Source: Streptomyces sp. CNH099 (lineage in GTDB: Bacteria > Actinomycetota > Actinomycetes > Streptomycetales > Streptomycetaceae). Taken from it: a DNA stretch of 64,000 nucleotides. Numbering within the stretch: the stretch's first letter is position 1; the number at the start of each line of letters is the position of its first letter. The stretch lies in the NCBI GenBank assembly GCA_000514715.1, contig AZWL01000008.1, positions 124,001-188,000 of the forward strand, read 5' to 3'. This document shows, one piece after another, positions 36,677 through 45,715 of this stretch. Position numbers and translations under genes: made by a program. Under the pieces are notes generated by a model that saw only the letters and a program-made list of their open reading frames with translations, searched no databases and had not been told where the DNA came from.

Positions 36677-38163
36677 AGCGGCAACTCCGTCTGAACGGCG
36701 GCACGGGGAGCAGGTGTCGGTGCTGGGGCAGGTGCCGACTGGACCGCTGCTCCTCTCTGGCGGGGCTGGCGGGACGGCTGAGACCGAGGGCTCTGAGCTT
36801 CGCGCTCGGCACGAATCCGGCCGAGCAAAACGGAGGCAGGCTCATCGGCGGGGTTTTGCGAGACGAGTCGCCCTGTGAAGGCTTTCTCAAAAAGTGCCTG
36901 TCGCAGTCGATCCGCCCGCCTCAAGGCAGCTTCGAGTTGAGCACGACAATGCCTGAGAGACACCGTAAGCTCATCGGCCTGATCCACGATAGCTCGTTGA
37001 GTCGCCAGCGGAGGCAAGGGGACAGGAATAGCCTTGACCTTAGATTTATTCAGCGCGGGTTGATTACCTCCAGAACTAGCCCTCCGCGATTCCAGGTAGC
37101 GCTGTTCGAAGACGAGATAAATATACTCGGGAAGAATCCGCGTCTCTGAGACACGAACTGAGGCACAGTTCTGATTATGCGACGCCTCAATGTCAAGGAT
37201 CGCAGCTTGACCACGCGTCTTGCCCTCGCCGATCATCGCGATCATGACGGTACCCGGCGGGTGAAGCCGCGTGCTCCGATTTCCGACAGCCCTTTCGCTG
37301 ATGTGCTCCCGGGTGCTCGAAATCCGATTGAAGCTCACCTCGCCACTTGAGACCCATGGGATCGACCCGGACCAGTTCTCTGGAACCTTTCGATTGGGGG
37401 TGGCACCGACATACACATCAAAGATGTCACCAACCGTCACCCAGAGCCATCCATCCGGGATCGGCCACGGTTGCTGGCTCTCAGAAAGTGGCTTGTGGCT
37501 ACTCGGGTTCCGCATCAAGTCCTGCGCGGTGCCCTCGTCCAGCGAGAGCGCAACCCCATCGCCCGACAAGAGGCGCGTAACGAGCGACTGCCGAAGGTTC
37601 ACTGCCCTCTGGACCGCAGAGCGCAACACTCCGCAGGATTTTTCGATGCGAGACAGATGGCCTTCGAGCACCTCGACGATACGAGTCTGCTCTGCCGCGG
37701 GCGGCACTGGGATAGAATTCTCGAAGACATCAGTGTCACGTACTGCCGGATAACTTACTCCCCGCTGCTTCGGGAAGAGCTGAGCTTCAAATTTCTGACT
37801 CTGCACGGCATAGAAAACGTAGCGTGCTTCCATGGCGTGATGCGGCCGGATTACCGCGAATCCAGTGGAAGCAATATGCCCTCCGAGTTCTGGAGCGACC
37901 TGAGCTACTTTCCTCAGATAAGGGCGCACGGTCGAGTAGAGCACATCACCGGGCATGATTACCTGCCGAGCCCTGCCGGGGGCCTCTGCAGATTCCATCC
38001 AGTCTGCGCTGGCAACCCGCCGATCCTCGCCACTTACAGAACTGATATCAACATATCTAAAGCGCGTCATGGGAAAATTCCCCCGACTCACTTTATCCAC
38101 TGGGATGCAAATTTCACTCAGCGGAACATTCTTCCACCCTGTAGGGGTGCCTCCGTCACTCAA
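36673..38163 (-). CDS. hsdS: Type I restriction-modification specificity subunit
   Basis: A 496-residue protein with the two-repeat HsdS layout. TRD1 is at about residues 8-160, then a helical spacer (VEVLEGHLSRIEKSC). TRD2 is at about 230-390 (PDGWLWVTVGDIFDVYVGATP), then a second helical spacer. The tail is a Pro/Ala/Gln-rich low-complexity stretch of about 50 residues. The two target domains decide the bipartite DNA site. Base composition in the TRDs falls visibly toward 50 percent GC against over 70 around it, a sign of horizontal exchange. Four-base overlaps with hsdR and hsdM. Confidence 0.95.
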   Translation of the reverse strand: MSDGGTPTGWKNVPLSEICIPVDKVSRGNFPMTRFRYVDISSVSGEDRRVASADWMESAEAPGRARQVIMPGDVLYSTVRPYLRKVAQVAPELGGHIASTGFAVIRPHHAMEARYVFYAVQSQKFEAQLFPKQRGVSYPAVRDTDVFENSIPVPPAAEQTRIVEVLEGHLSRIEKSCGVLRSAVQRAVNLRQSLVTRLLSGDGVALSLDEGTAQDLMRNPSSHKPLSESQQPWPIPDGWLWVTVGDIFDVYVGATPNRKVPENWSGSIPWVSSGEVSFNRISSTREHISERAVGNRSTRLHPPGTVMIAMIGEGKTRGQAAILDIEASHNQNCASVRVSETRILPEYIYLVFEQRYLESRRASSGGNQPALNKSKVKAIPVPLPPLATQRAIVDQADELTVSLRHCRAQLEAALRRADRLRQALFEKAFTGRLVSQNPADEPASVLLGRIRAEREAQSPRSQPSRQPRQRGAAVQSAPAPAPTPAPRAAVQTELPL

Positions 38164-41100
38164 GCCAGTTCTCGATTCAGCTCACTCACCAACGACCGCA
38201 CATCCCGCTCCGGGAACGCCGCCGCGAACCCGCGCCCGCCACCCCTCCCTCGGAAGGGCTCCACGTTGAAGTCCGCCGCCCCCACACCCGCGTCCTTCGC
38301 CACCACGTCCCGCACCGACCGCAGCCACCACAGCTGCTCCTCCGTGAAGTCCGCTCCCGCCTGCTGCTGCCGCAGCAGCCAGCCCTCGAAGCGTTCCTCC
38401 ACCGTTGCCCGGTACGGCCTCAGTTCTTCGTCCACGCCCAATTCATACCGGATCAGCGAGATCAAATCAGTCAGCCCCGCCTCGCGCCCCCCGTGCCCAA
38501 CCGCCGCACCCAGGTCCTCGTAGTACGTCCACAGCACCTGCGGTGTCCAGGCGTACTTCGGGCGATGGATCTCTGCTGCCAGCTCCTTCAGCGCAGCGTA
38601 CGCCTCTTCCGGCGAGACGGAACGCGGGCTGCTCATAGCGATGTTGACCGCAGCGATCCGGTCGCGCTCCTCCTTCAGGAGCCGACTCCACCTGCCGATC
38701 TCCTCCCTCGCCCGTTCCTCTCGCGGAACCTCCTCGACATCCTCAAGCCGCACTTCTGTGAACTCGTCTATGACATAGTCCTTGTCCCTGCGGATCTCAA
38801 GGATCTGCCGCCGCAGCTCCGGCAGCTCGGTCAGCGGGGCGATCGCCGCCTCGACCAGCCGCCGCGCCGCCGCCGGGCCGCCCTCCTCGCGCGCCCGCTC
38901 CTGGCGGTCGGGGTCGACCGCCTTCACGATCCCGCCCGCGATCTCAGAAAGCGTTCGCCCCCCGGCCGCCTGCGTCAACTGCTCCCGCTCGTCACCCGTG
39001 AGCTGCTGATTCAGCCGGGCCAGCCGACCCGCCAGAATCTCCGCTTCTGACGTGCTGATCGACTTCGTACCGGCCTTGTCCAGCAGCTTCGCCAGCGACA
39101 CCTGCCGCTCACTCGCCGGCACCAGCGGCTTGGCATCGACCAGCGGCGAGTTCGTAACGCCAACCGCGTCGATAAGGACGAAACGGTCCTTCCTCACACG
39201 GTCGTCCGCCTCCGGCGTGACCTCCTGCAGTTCGGTCGCGTCGATGGTCCGCGCGCCGCGCCCCTTCATCTGCTCGAAGAGCACCGCGCTCCGCACCTCA
39301 CGCAGGAAGATCACGCACTCCAGCGCCTTCACGTCCGTGCCCGTGGCGATCATGTCGACCGTCACGGCGACGCGCAGCCGCGGCGACGTTCGCAGCGCGC
39401 GGATCAGCTCGTCCGGGTCCTCACCCGCCTGACGGCTCTTGTAGGTGATCTTCTTGGCGAAGTCGTCGCCTCGACCGAAGACCTCCTTGACCTGGGCGAG
39501 CACATCCTCCGCGTGGTCCTCACCCACCGCGAAGATAAGCGTCTTCGGAAGATCCTGCCGATCTGGGAACCACCGCTTCCAGTTGTCCCGGTACGCGATG
39601 AGCACGGCGCGGATCTCGTCGATCGTGACCACCGACCGGCCGATCTGCCGCGTCGAGTACGTGAAGTCGTCGTCCAGCTCCTGGTAGCGCTGGGTCCGGG
39701 TCTTGCGGTCCTTGATCCGGACCGTCGTGCCCGACTCGATCGTCGCCGCGCCCTTCTCCCGCAGATCCGTCCGCATCCGGACAACGTCGAAGTCGACGTT
39801 CACGCCATCGGCGACTGCCTGCGGATACGTGTACTCGGACACGAGGTTGCGGCCGAAGAACCCGAGCGTCTGGAGCGTCGGAGTGGCGGTGAGGCCCACC
39901 AGATGGGCGTCGAAGTACTCCAGCACACCACGCCACAGACCGTAAATGGACCGATGGCACTCATCGACGACGATGAGATCGAAGGACTCAATCGGCACGG
40001 CCGGGTTGTACGTGACCTCGATGGGCCGGTCCGTCTCGTAGGTCTCCTCCAACGCCGCGCTGTCCGCAACCTCGTCCGCCGCGTCGTCGTCGATGAGCGT
40101 TTCGCCACGCAGCAGCGAGTACATCTTCTGGATCGTGCAGATGACGACCGCGGAGGTGTCCTTCAGCCCGGCGGCACCGAGCCGGTCCACGTTGTAGATG
40201 TCGGAGAGCTTTCGGCCGTCGTCAGGAGTCGTGTACTTCCGGAACTCGTCGAAAGCCTGCTTGCCCAGGTTGTTCCTGTCGACGAGGAAGAGCACGCGCC
40301 GGGCCTTGGCGTACTTCAGCAGCCTGTAGGTCTGGGCCACCGCGGTGAAAGTCTTTCCGGCTCCCGTGGCCATCTGGATCAGGGCGCGTGCCTGATCACG
40401 GGCAAGCGAGTCCTCAAGTCCGGTGATCGCGTCGACCTGGGCGAGGCGCAGCCCGTTCGGCTCCAGTGCCGGCAGTCGGCGAAGACCCGCACGCAGGGTC
40501 GGGGCATCCGGCGTTTCCTCGGCTCGCCGCATCCACGCCGAGACCGTCTCGGGCCGGTGGAAGGTGAAGACCTCGCGGGAGCGGGCGTCGGGGTCGAGGC
40601 GGTTCAGGAAGTACGTCTCGGCGCCGGTCGTCGCGTAGCGGAAGGCGAAGGGCTCGTCCTCCTGCCAGACGGCGAGTCGGTGCTCGGCGAGGACGCCGGC
40701 GGCGTAGCGGTCGTTCTGCTCGACGGCGCTACTGAGGTGGTCCCCCTCGCGCTTGGCCTCGACCACTCCAACGATCTTGCCGTCGACGTAGAGGACGTAG
40801 TCGGCCCGCCCGGTGGCCAGGGTGAACTCGCGCACCGCAACGCCTGTGCCGGCCGCGGGGTTGATCTCGTCCCGGTTCTGGACGATCCAGCCGGCGGCCT
40901 GGAGCATCTCGTCGATGGCCTCGCGGGCTTGCACCTCGTTGAGCGGCGCGGGCCGCTGCGCGCGGTGGATGATCGCGTCGCGGGCCTGGGCGTCGACCTT
41001 TCGAGGTGTGCGGCGCACCACGTCGTACGCGGCTTGCTGGGCGCTCCGCAGCTCCGTGATCTCCACGGTGAGCTGCTCGACCCGGGCACGCAGATCACGC

Positions 41101-41729
41101 TTGTTCGCCTGGGCGCTGGCGATGAGACGTTCCGCCTCCGCCCGTGCCCGGCGTTCCGCTTCGAGCTCGTCGGCCGATGCGGCAAGCCGCGTCCTGGCCT
41201 TGGTCAGGGCCTCACGGTGGCCGTCCAGAGCTTCGCGCAGCTCGGCGAGCTCGGCCGGATCGGTGATGTCCGCTGTGTCATCGGGATCGACCGGTGGAAC
41301 GAACTCGGCGACCGTACGCCGACCGGTGAGGGCGTCGTGGAACCAGAGGCCGAGCTTGTAGCACGTCTGAACGGCGGCGAGAGCGCGCGTCCTGTCGAAG
41401 AGGTGACTGTGCGCGGCGGCGTTGCGCTCACGCCGAAGCTGGTCGAAGTCGTCCCGGATGTCGGCGACGAGTACACCGGCACGTGAGAGAGCGTTCAAGC
41501 GGTCGATCTGCCGAGTGCCGTCGACACGCATGCCGGTACGGCTGATCAGTTCCTCGGCCAGCACTTCCCCGAACTGTCCCGACTGCACCAGGGACGAGTT
41601 GGGGTTCGAGACGACTACAGCCTCCGCCTGGGCGCCGTACAACGAGAGCAGCGGTTGATGCTGGAAGAGCAGCCCGAAGTTCGGGGATGCCTTGGCAACG
41701 TCGCGCAGCCGCTCGTCCAACTCGGTCAC
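38160..41729 (-). CDS. hsdR: Type I restriction endonuclease/translocase subunit (EcoEI-like)
   Basis: A 1189-residue motor and nuclease subunit. Order: an N-terminal DUF4145-like helical domain (about 1-130, with RRERNAAAHSHL), a coiled coil (about 165-230), a PD-(D/E)XK nuclease (GRADYVLYVDGKIVGVVEAKREG, about 310-330), and an SF2 helicase core (QMATGAGKTFTA; DECH box in VVDECHRSIYG; SRQAGEDPDELI and GRGARTID). An EcoEI-type C-terminal domain binds the methylase. The start is GTG 41729, whose RBS is poor; TTG 41720 is an alternative with GGGAG better spaced. First gene of the operon. Confidence 0.95.
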   Translation of the reverse strand: MTELDERLRDVAKASPNFGLLFQHQPLLSLYGAQAEAVVVSNPNSSLVQSGQFGEVLAEELISRTGMRVDGTRQIDRLNALSRAGVLVADIRDDFDQLRRERNAAAHSHLFDRTRALAAVQTCYKLGLWFHDALTGRRTVAEFVPPVDPDDTADITDPAELAELREALDGHREALTKARTRLAASADELEAERRARAEAERLIASAQANKRDLRARVEQLTVEITELRSAQQAAYDVVRRTPRKVDAQARDAIIHRAQRPAPLNEVQAREAIDEMLQAAGWIVQNRDEINPAAGTGVAVREFTLATGRADYVLYVDGKIVGVVEAKREGDHLSSAVEQNDRYAAGVLAEHRLAVWQEDEPFAFRYATTGAETYFLNRLDPDARSREVFTFHRPETVSAWMRRAEETPDAPTLRAGLRRLPALEPNGLRLAQVDAITGLEDSLARDQARALIQMATGAGKTFTAVAQTYRLLKYAKARRVLFLVDRNNLGKQAFDEFRKYTTPDDGRKLSDIYNVDRLGAAGLKDTSAVVICTIQKMYSLLRGETLIDDDAADEVADSAALEETYETDRPIEVTYNPAVPIESFDLIVVDECHRSIYGLWRGVLEYFDAHLVGLTATPTLQTLGFFGRNLVSEYTYPQAVADGVNVDFDVVRMRTDLREKGAATIESGTTVRIKDRKTRTQRYQELDDDFTYSTRQIGRSVVTIDEIRAVLIAYRDNWKRWFPDRQDLPKTLIFAVGEDHAEDVLAQVKEVFGRGDDFAKKITYKSRQAGEDPDELIRALRTSPRLRVAVTVDMIATGTDVKALECVIFLREVRSAVLFEQMKGRGARTIDATELQEVTPEADDRVRKDRFVLIDAVGVTNSPLVDAKPLVPASERQVSLAKLLDKAGTKSISTSEAEILAGRLARLNQQLTGDEREQLTQAAGGRTLSEIAGGIVKAVDPDRQERAREEGGPAAARRLVEAAIAPLTELPELRRQILEIRRDKDYVIDEFTEVRLEDVEEVPREERAREEIGRWSRLLKEERDRIAAVNIAMSSPRSVSPEEAYAALKELAAEIHRPKYAWTPQVLWTYYEDLGAAVGHGGREAGLTDLISLIRYELGVDEELRPYRATVEERFEGWLLRQQQAGADFTEEQLWWLRSVRDVVAKDAGVGAADFNVEPFRGRGGGRGFAAAFPERDVRSLVSELNRELA

Positions 41730-41745
41730 TCCCTGCTCTGCCGCA

Positions 41746-41770
41746 CACCACGTGGTGGGGGCCGAGTTTA
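41746..41770 (-). promoter_or_regulatory. Palindrome and -10-like box upstream of hsdR
   Basis: CACCACGTGGTG (41746-41757) is a perfect 12-base palindrome 17 bases before the hsdR start. On the minus strand TAAACT (41765-41770) lies just upstream, so the palindrome would fall at the transcription start. No good -35 was seen. Restriction operons often have controller sites here, but no C-protein gene is present nearby. Confidence 0.4.
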
Positions 41771-41817
41771 CGCAAGCCGGTCAGTCAGGGGCGGCGATGC
41801 CGTACATCCCGTAGCCG

Positions 41818-42819
41818 TCAGTCGTGGCCCGTGCCGGGGCGGCGGGCCGTTTCCGCCGGGTGCTCCTTCTCCTCCGCGTCGATGCGGCGGGAGGCGCGGA
41901 GGCTGGTGATCGTCGTGACGACCAGGACGCCGCCGATGACGCTCAGGGACACCGCCGTGCTGATCTCGGGGACGTGGACCCCGGACTCGTGCAGGGCGTG
42001 GAGCACCAGCTTCACGCCGATGAAGCCGAGGATGACCGACAGGCCGTACGAGAGGTGGACCAGCTTCTTGAGCAGGCCGCCGATCAGGAAGTACAGCTGC
42101 CGCAGGCCCATCAACGCGAAGGCGTTGGCCGTGAAGACGATGTACGGGTCCTGGGTGAGACCGAAGATCGCGGGGATGGAGTCCAGCGCGAAGAGCAGGT
42201 CCGTCGTGCCGATGGCCAGCATGACGACCAGCATCGGCGTGATCAGCCGCTTGCCGTTCTCGGTGATGACCAGCTTCGTGCCGTGGTACGTGTCCGTGGC
42301 CGCGAAGCGCCGCTCGACGGCCTTGAGCAGCCGGTTCTCCTCCCACTCCCCTTCCTCCTCCTCGTTCCTGGCCTCCTCGATGAGCTTCCAGGCGGTGTAG
42401 ATGAGGAAGGCGCCGAAGATGTAGAAGACCCAGGAGAACGACGCGATCAGCGCGGCGCCCGCGGCGATGAAGGCCGCGCGCATCACCAGCGCGATGAGGA
42501 CGCCGACCATGAGCACGCGGGCCTGGTACTGCGGGGGGACCGCGAACTTGCCCATGATGAGCACGAAGACGAAGAGGTTGTCGACGCTCAGGGACTTCTC
42601 GGTGACGTAGCCGGCGAAGAACTCGCCGGACGCCTGGCCGCCGCCCCAGATCCACAGCCCGATGCCGAAGAGCCCGGCGAGGACGATCCAGATGACCGTC
42701 CAGGTGCCGGCTTCCCGCAGCGACACCTCGTGGGGTTTCCGGCCGACGAAGAAGTCGGTGCCGATCAGTGCGCACAGGCCCACGATCGTGAGCACCCACA
42801 GGGTCAGCGATACGTCCAC
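41818..42819 (-). CDS. terC: TerC-family integral membrane protein
   Basis: A 333-residue protein with about nine membrane helices. The TerC signatures GTDFFVGRKPHEVSLREA, EKSLSVDNLFVFVLIM and GTTDLLFALDSIPAIFG (with acidic in-membrane residues thought to handle metal ions) are complete. A cytoplasmic acidic loop (EEARNEEEEGEWEEN) is near residue 160. Family members aid tellurite resistance or load metal (manganese) onto secreted proteins. The start is GTG 42819 with GGAGGA ahead; the frame upstream lies in the promoter. It shares the locus with terD-type genes. Confidence 0.94.
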   Translation of the reverse strand: MDVSLTLWVLTIVGLCALIGTDFFVGRKPHEVSLREAGTWTVIWIVLAGLFGIGLWIWGGGQASGEFFAGYVTEKSLSVDNLFVFVLIMGKFAVPPQYQARVLMVGVLIALVMRAAFIAAGAALIASFSWVFYIFGAFLIYTAWKLIEEARNEEEEGEWEENRLLKAVERRFAATDTYHGTKLVITENGKRLITPMLVVMLAIGTTDLLFALDSIPAIFGLTQDPYIVFTANAFALMGLRQLYFLIGGLLKKLVHLSYGLSVILGFIGVKLVLHALHESGVHVPEISTAVSLSVIGGVLVVTTITSLRASRRIDAEEKEHPAETARRPGTGHD

Positions 42820-42847
42820 TCGTCCTCCGCGGCTGGTCCGGCACTTG

Positions 42848-42876
42848 ACTGTATAGAACGAGCCAATAGAAGGCAA
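42848..42876 (-). promoter_or_regulatory. Promoter of terC
   Basis: On the minus strand TTGCCT (42871-42876), 17 bases, TACAGT (42848-42853), about 29 bases ahead of the GTG start. The surrounding 60 bases are unusually AT-rich for this genome. Confidence 0.6.
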
Positions 42877-42934
42877 AATGTAGATCAAATACCGAGGTCA
42901 CCGGGGTCGCCGGCCGTCGACGGGCGCACACGCG

Positions 42935-42967
42935 ACCGGCCCGCAGGCAACGTGCCTGCGGGCCGGT
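42935..42967 (-). terminator. Perfect 15-pair hairpin terminator
   Basis: ACCGGCCCGCAGGCA (42935-42949) and TGCCTGCGGGCCGGT (42953-42967) pair without a mismatch around a three-base loop, 32 bases past the stop of the TerD-fusion gene. It insulates terC from read-through. Confidence 0.85.
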
Positions 42968-42998
42968 GCGGCGTGGGCGGGTCAGCCGCCGGGGGCGG

Positions 42999-45062
42999 TC
43001 AGCGGCGCAGGGCGCGGCGGGCCGCCGCGACCTGGGCCAGCACCTGTTCCAGCACCCGGCTGCCCCGGGGGGCGCGGGCCGGCTCGTACGTCCAGGCGTG
43101 GCCGATCCAGGGGTCGGCCAGGTGGTCGTCCGGGGTGGGGGTGAGGCGCAGCATGCCGCGCCAGAGCGGGTCCAGCAGCGGGCCGTAGCCCTTCGCGTCC
43201 TCGCGGTCGGCGACGATCAGCAGGTGCACCCCGACCGAGGGGCCCTCGTCGGCGAGGTACCGCAGCTGGTTGATGGCGCGGTCGTCGAAGCCGTGCGGAA
43301 AGTCGTTGACCACGAGGAGCTGCTGCGCCGGGTCGAGGTCCGGGGGCAGCGCGTCGGCGGCGCCGCTGCGCAGGGCCATCTGCACCAGGTCGATGCGCTC
43401 GGTCAGCCGGGTGAGGGTGTCGGTGACGGCCGCGGCGCCCTTCGGCGGCGGCTCGGCGAGGACGCCGGAGTGGAGCAGCGGGGTGAGCGCCGCGGTGGCG
43501 GTGCCGCCCGGGTCGATGAAGTGGACGTTGAACTCGCCCGCCGGGTGTACCGACAGCAGCCGTGCGGCGTGCGCCACGGCGGTGTCGAGCGCCAGCGCGC
43601 GCCGCTCCGCGGAGTCCGGGAAGGCGCGCCCCGGGTCGGCGTCGAGCGCGCCCGGGCCGAGCGGGGACGCGCCGCTGTCCACCCACAGGCCGCGCTCCAG
43701 CGGCAGCCGTACGAGCAGCGGAATGCGCAGCTCCGTGTGCTCGGGGAGGTGGAGGTCGCCCAGGCGCAGGGCCATCGGGGCGTCCTCGGGCACCTCGTAC
43801 TCGTGCCACACCGGGCTGGCCCAGGAGGCGTACGCGGGCGGCAGCGCGGGCTCGACGACCCCGGCCTCGGCGACGAGCTGCCCGAGGTCGCGGTCGAGGA
43901 CCTCGCGCGCCCGGTCGACCAGGGTGGAGTGGCGGGCGAGCACCTCGGCGCGCGCCGAGTCGGCGACGGAGCCCATGCGGGCGCGCGGGTCGGCGAGGAG
44001 CCGGTCCAGCTCGCGGTCCATCCGGGAGTCGGCGAAGTCGACGGCGCTGCGGTACGCGGCGACGGTGCGGGCCAGGTCCTCGAACATGGCCCAGACCTGG
44101 TTGTAGAGCCGCTCCGCCATGCTCCAGCCGGCGGCGTCGCCGGCGACCGGCTCGGCGGACCCGGCGGCGGAGCGGTCGGACTGCGGCGGTACGCCACCGC
44201 CGCCCGCGGGGGCGGACCCGGCGCCCTGCCGTGCTCCCCCCGCGGTGCTGCCGGCTCCGACGCCGGGGGGCGGTGCGGACGGCGGCGCGGCGGCGGAGGC
44301 GCGCGGCGCACCGGACGTGCCCGACGTACCGGACGTGCCGGAACCGCCGTTCGCCGCGCCCGCGGAGCCCGCCGCGGCGGCGCGGCGCGGGTGGCGGTAG
44401 TCGACGGGACCGGCCTGTGCCTGCCGCCCCTCCGCCGGCGGCTGCGCGCGGCGGGCGCCCGCCCCGGTCTGCTGGCCGGCGGCCGGCGGCGCCGGGGCGA
44501 CGGCGCGGGCCAGCCCCTCGGCCACGGCCCGTTCGATGTCCGCGGCGAGCTGCTGCGCCTCCGGCAGGCCCTGGTCCGCGAGCATGGCGGCGAGCCCGCC
44601 CGCGTACCCCTGGCCCACGGCTCTGATCTTCCAGGCGTCGCCCCGCCGGTACAGCTCCACGGCGGTGACCGCCGACTCGCTGTCCAGGCCGGTGATGACG
44701 AACCGCGCGATCGCCGTGCCGTCGAGGCCGGTGACGGCCACCGACGGCGGTGCGATGGCGCCGAAGCTCCGCGGCCCCGGCACGCCGGCGGGCAGCGCCA
44801 GCAGCACGTGCACGCGCTCCACGTCCGGCGGCATCACGTCCAGGTCCACCGCCAGCCGGTGTGCCACCGCTGCCTGGCCGGGCACTTCGAGGCCCGGCAG
44901 CTGCGGCGCACCGGGGTGCGCGATCCGGCCCGGGTCGCTGACCCGGCCGTCCTCTCCGCCCAGCGTGGCGCCCGGCGTCACCGGGCTCCCCGCCGAAATC
45001 CTGATCTCCACCCGGGTCTGCGGCAGCGGATGATTCTGCCCGCGGACCAACTCGGCCGTCAT
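42999..45062 (-). CDS. TerD-domain protein fused to a degenerate FtsK/HerA-like domain
   Basis: A 687-residue cytosolic protein. Residues 1-190 are a TerD-like beta sandwich (VEIRISAGSPVTPG; VDLDVMPPDVERVHVLLAL; AVTAVELYRRGDAWKIRAVGQGY). A Pro/Gly/Ala/Thr-rich linker of about 110 residues follows. The C-terminal half (about 300-687) has a helical part, then strand patterns like FtsK/HerA ATPases: LLVVNDFPHGFDDRAINQLR in the Walker B position and GPSVGVHLLIVADRED after it. No Walker A lysine is seen, so ATP use is doubtful. It follows terD by 74 bases. TerD proteins bind calcium and act in membrane stress complexes. Confidence 0.8.
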   Translation of the reverse strand: MTAELVRGQNHPLPQTRVEIRISAGSPVTPGATLGGEDGRVSDPGRIAHPGAPQLPGLEVPGQAAVAHRLAVDLDVMPPDVERVHVLLALPAGVPGPRSFGAIAPPSVAVTGLDGTAIARFVITGLDSESAVTAVELYRRGDAWKIRAVGQGYAGGLAAMLADQGLPEAQQLAADIERAVAEGLARAVAPAPPAAGQQTGAGARRAQPPAEGRQAQAGPVDYRHPRRAAAAGSAGAANGGSGTSGTSGTSGAPRASAAAPPSAPPPGVGAGSTAGGARQGAGSAPAGGGGVPPQSDRSAAGSAEPVAGDAAGWSMAERLYNQVWAMFEDLARTVAAYRSAVDFADSRMDRELDRLLADPRARMGSVADSARAEVLARHSTLVDRAREVLDRDLGQLVAEAGVVEPALPPAYASWASPVWHEYEVPEDAPMALRLGDLHLPEHTELRIPLLVRLPLERGLWVDSGASPLGPGALDADPGRAFPDSAERRALALDTAVAHAARLLSVHPAGEFNVHFIDPGGTATAALTPLLHSGVLAEPPPKGAAAVTDTLTRLTERIDLVQMALRSGAADALPPDLDPAQQLLVVNDFPHGFDDRAINQLRYLADEGPSVGVHLLIVADREDAKGYGPLLDPLWRGMLRLTPTPDDHLADPWIGHAWTYEPARAPRGSRVLEQVLAQVAAARRALRR

Positions 45063-45136
45063 GCGGCCCTCCCCTGCACTCGCTGCGGCCGTCGACGTCG
45101 CGTCATGCCTCGGAAACCGGTCGCCCCGTCCCCGCC

Positions 45137-45715
45137 TCAGAGAAGCGGCTGGATCGACGGCATGAGGTCCTGGAAGGTGCGGCCGTTCGCCGGCGAGCCG
45201 AGGGCGGTCATGCCCCAGCCGGATCCCGTCCGGTGCACCTTGGCCATGATCTGGGCGGTGTACGTGCCGCCGCCGGTGAGGGTGTAGCGCGCCAGCTCCT
45301 GGCCGTTGGACTCGTCCACCAGCCGGCAGAAGGCGTTCTGCACCTCCGCGAAGGTCTGGCCGGTGAAGGAGTTCACGGTGAAGACGATCTGGTCGATGTG
45401 CACCGGTACGCGCTGCAGGTCGACCAGGACCGACTCGTCGTCGCCGCCCTGGCCGGCGCCGCCGACGAGGTTGTCACCGGTGTGCCGCACCGAGCCGTCG
45501 TCGCTCACGAGGTGCTGGAAGAAGACGACGTCCACGGGCTGCTTGTCGGCGAAGAGCACGGCGGAGGCGTCGAGGTCGATCTCGCGCGTCCGCTTTCCGA
45601 AGAGGCCGCGGCGTTCGGCGGCCTGCCAGCCCAGCCCCATGCGTACCGCGTTGAGGGAGCCGCCATCGGACTTCTGCAGGCTGATGGCCTGACCCTTGGT
45701 CAAGTTGATCGACAC
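45137..45715 (-). CDS. terD: TerD-family calcium-binding stress protein
   Basis: A 192-residue stand-alone TerD domain. Landmarks are VSINLTKGQAISLQKSDG at the start, MGLGWQAA, EIDLDASAVLFA, RHTGDNLVGGAGQGGDDESVLVDL (with the DD calcium ligands) and FTVNSFTGQTFAEVQNAFCRL. The start is GTG 45715 with AGGAGGGGA ahead; the longer frame to 45898 lies in leader sequence. TerD proteins bind two calcium ions with a beta-sandwich and are tied to tellurite, oxidative and differentiation stress. It is followed by the TerD-FtsK-like fusion and terC. Confidence 0.95.
   Translation of the reverse strand: MSINLTKGQAISLQKSDGGSLNAVRMGLGWQAAERRGLFGKRTREIDLDASAVLFADKQPVDVVFFQHLVSDDGSVRHTGDNLVGGAGQGGDDESVLVDLQRVPVHIDQIVFTVNSFTGQTFAEVQNAFCRLVDESNGQELARYTLTGGGTYTAQIMAKVHRTGSGWGMTALGSPANGRTFQDLMPSIQPLL

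Noticed and set aside
29416-41729. Mobile element or integrative island carrying the defence genes
   Set aside because: No integrase, transposase, tRNA gene or direct-repeat attachment site was seen, so only an accessory region is claimed.
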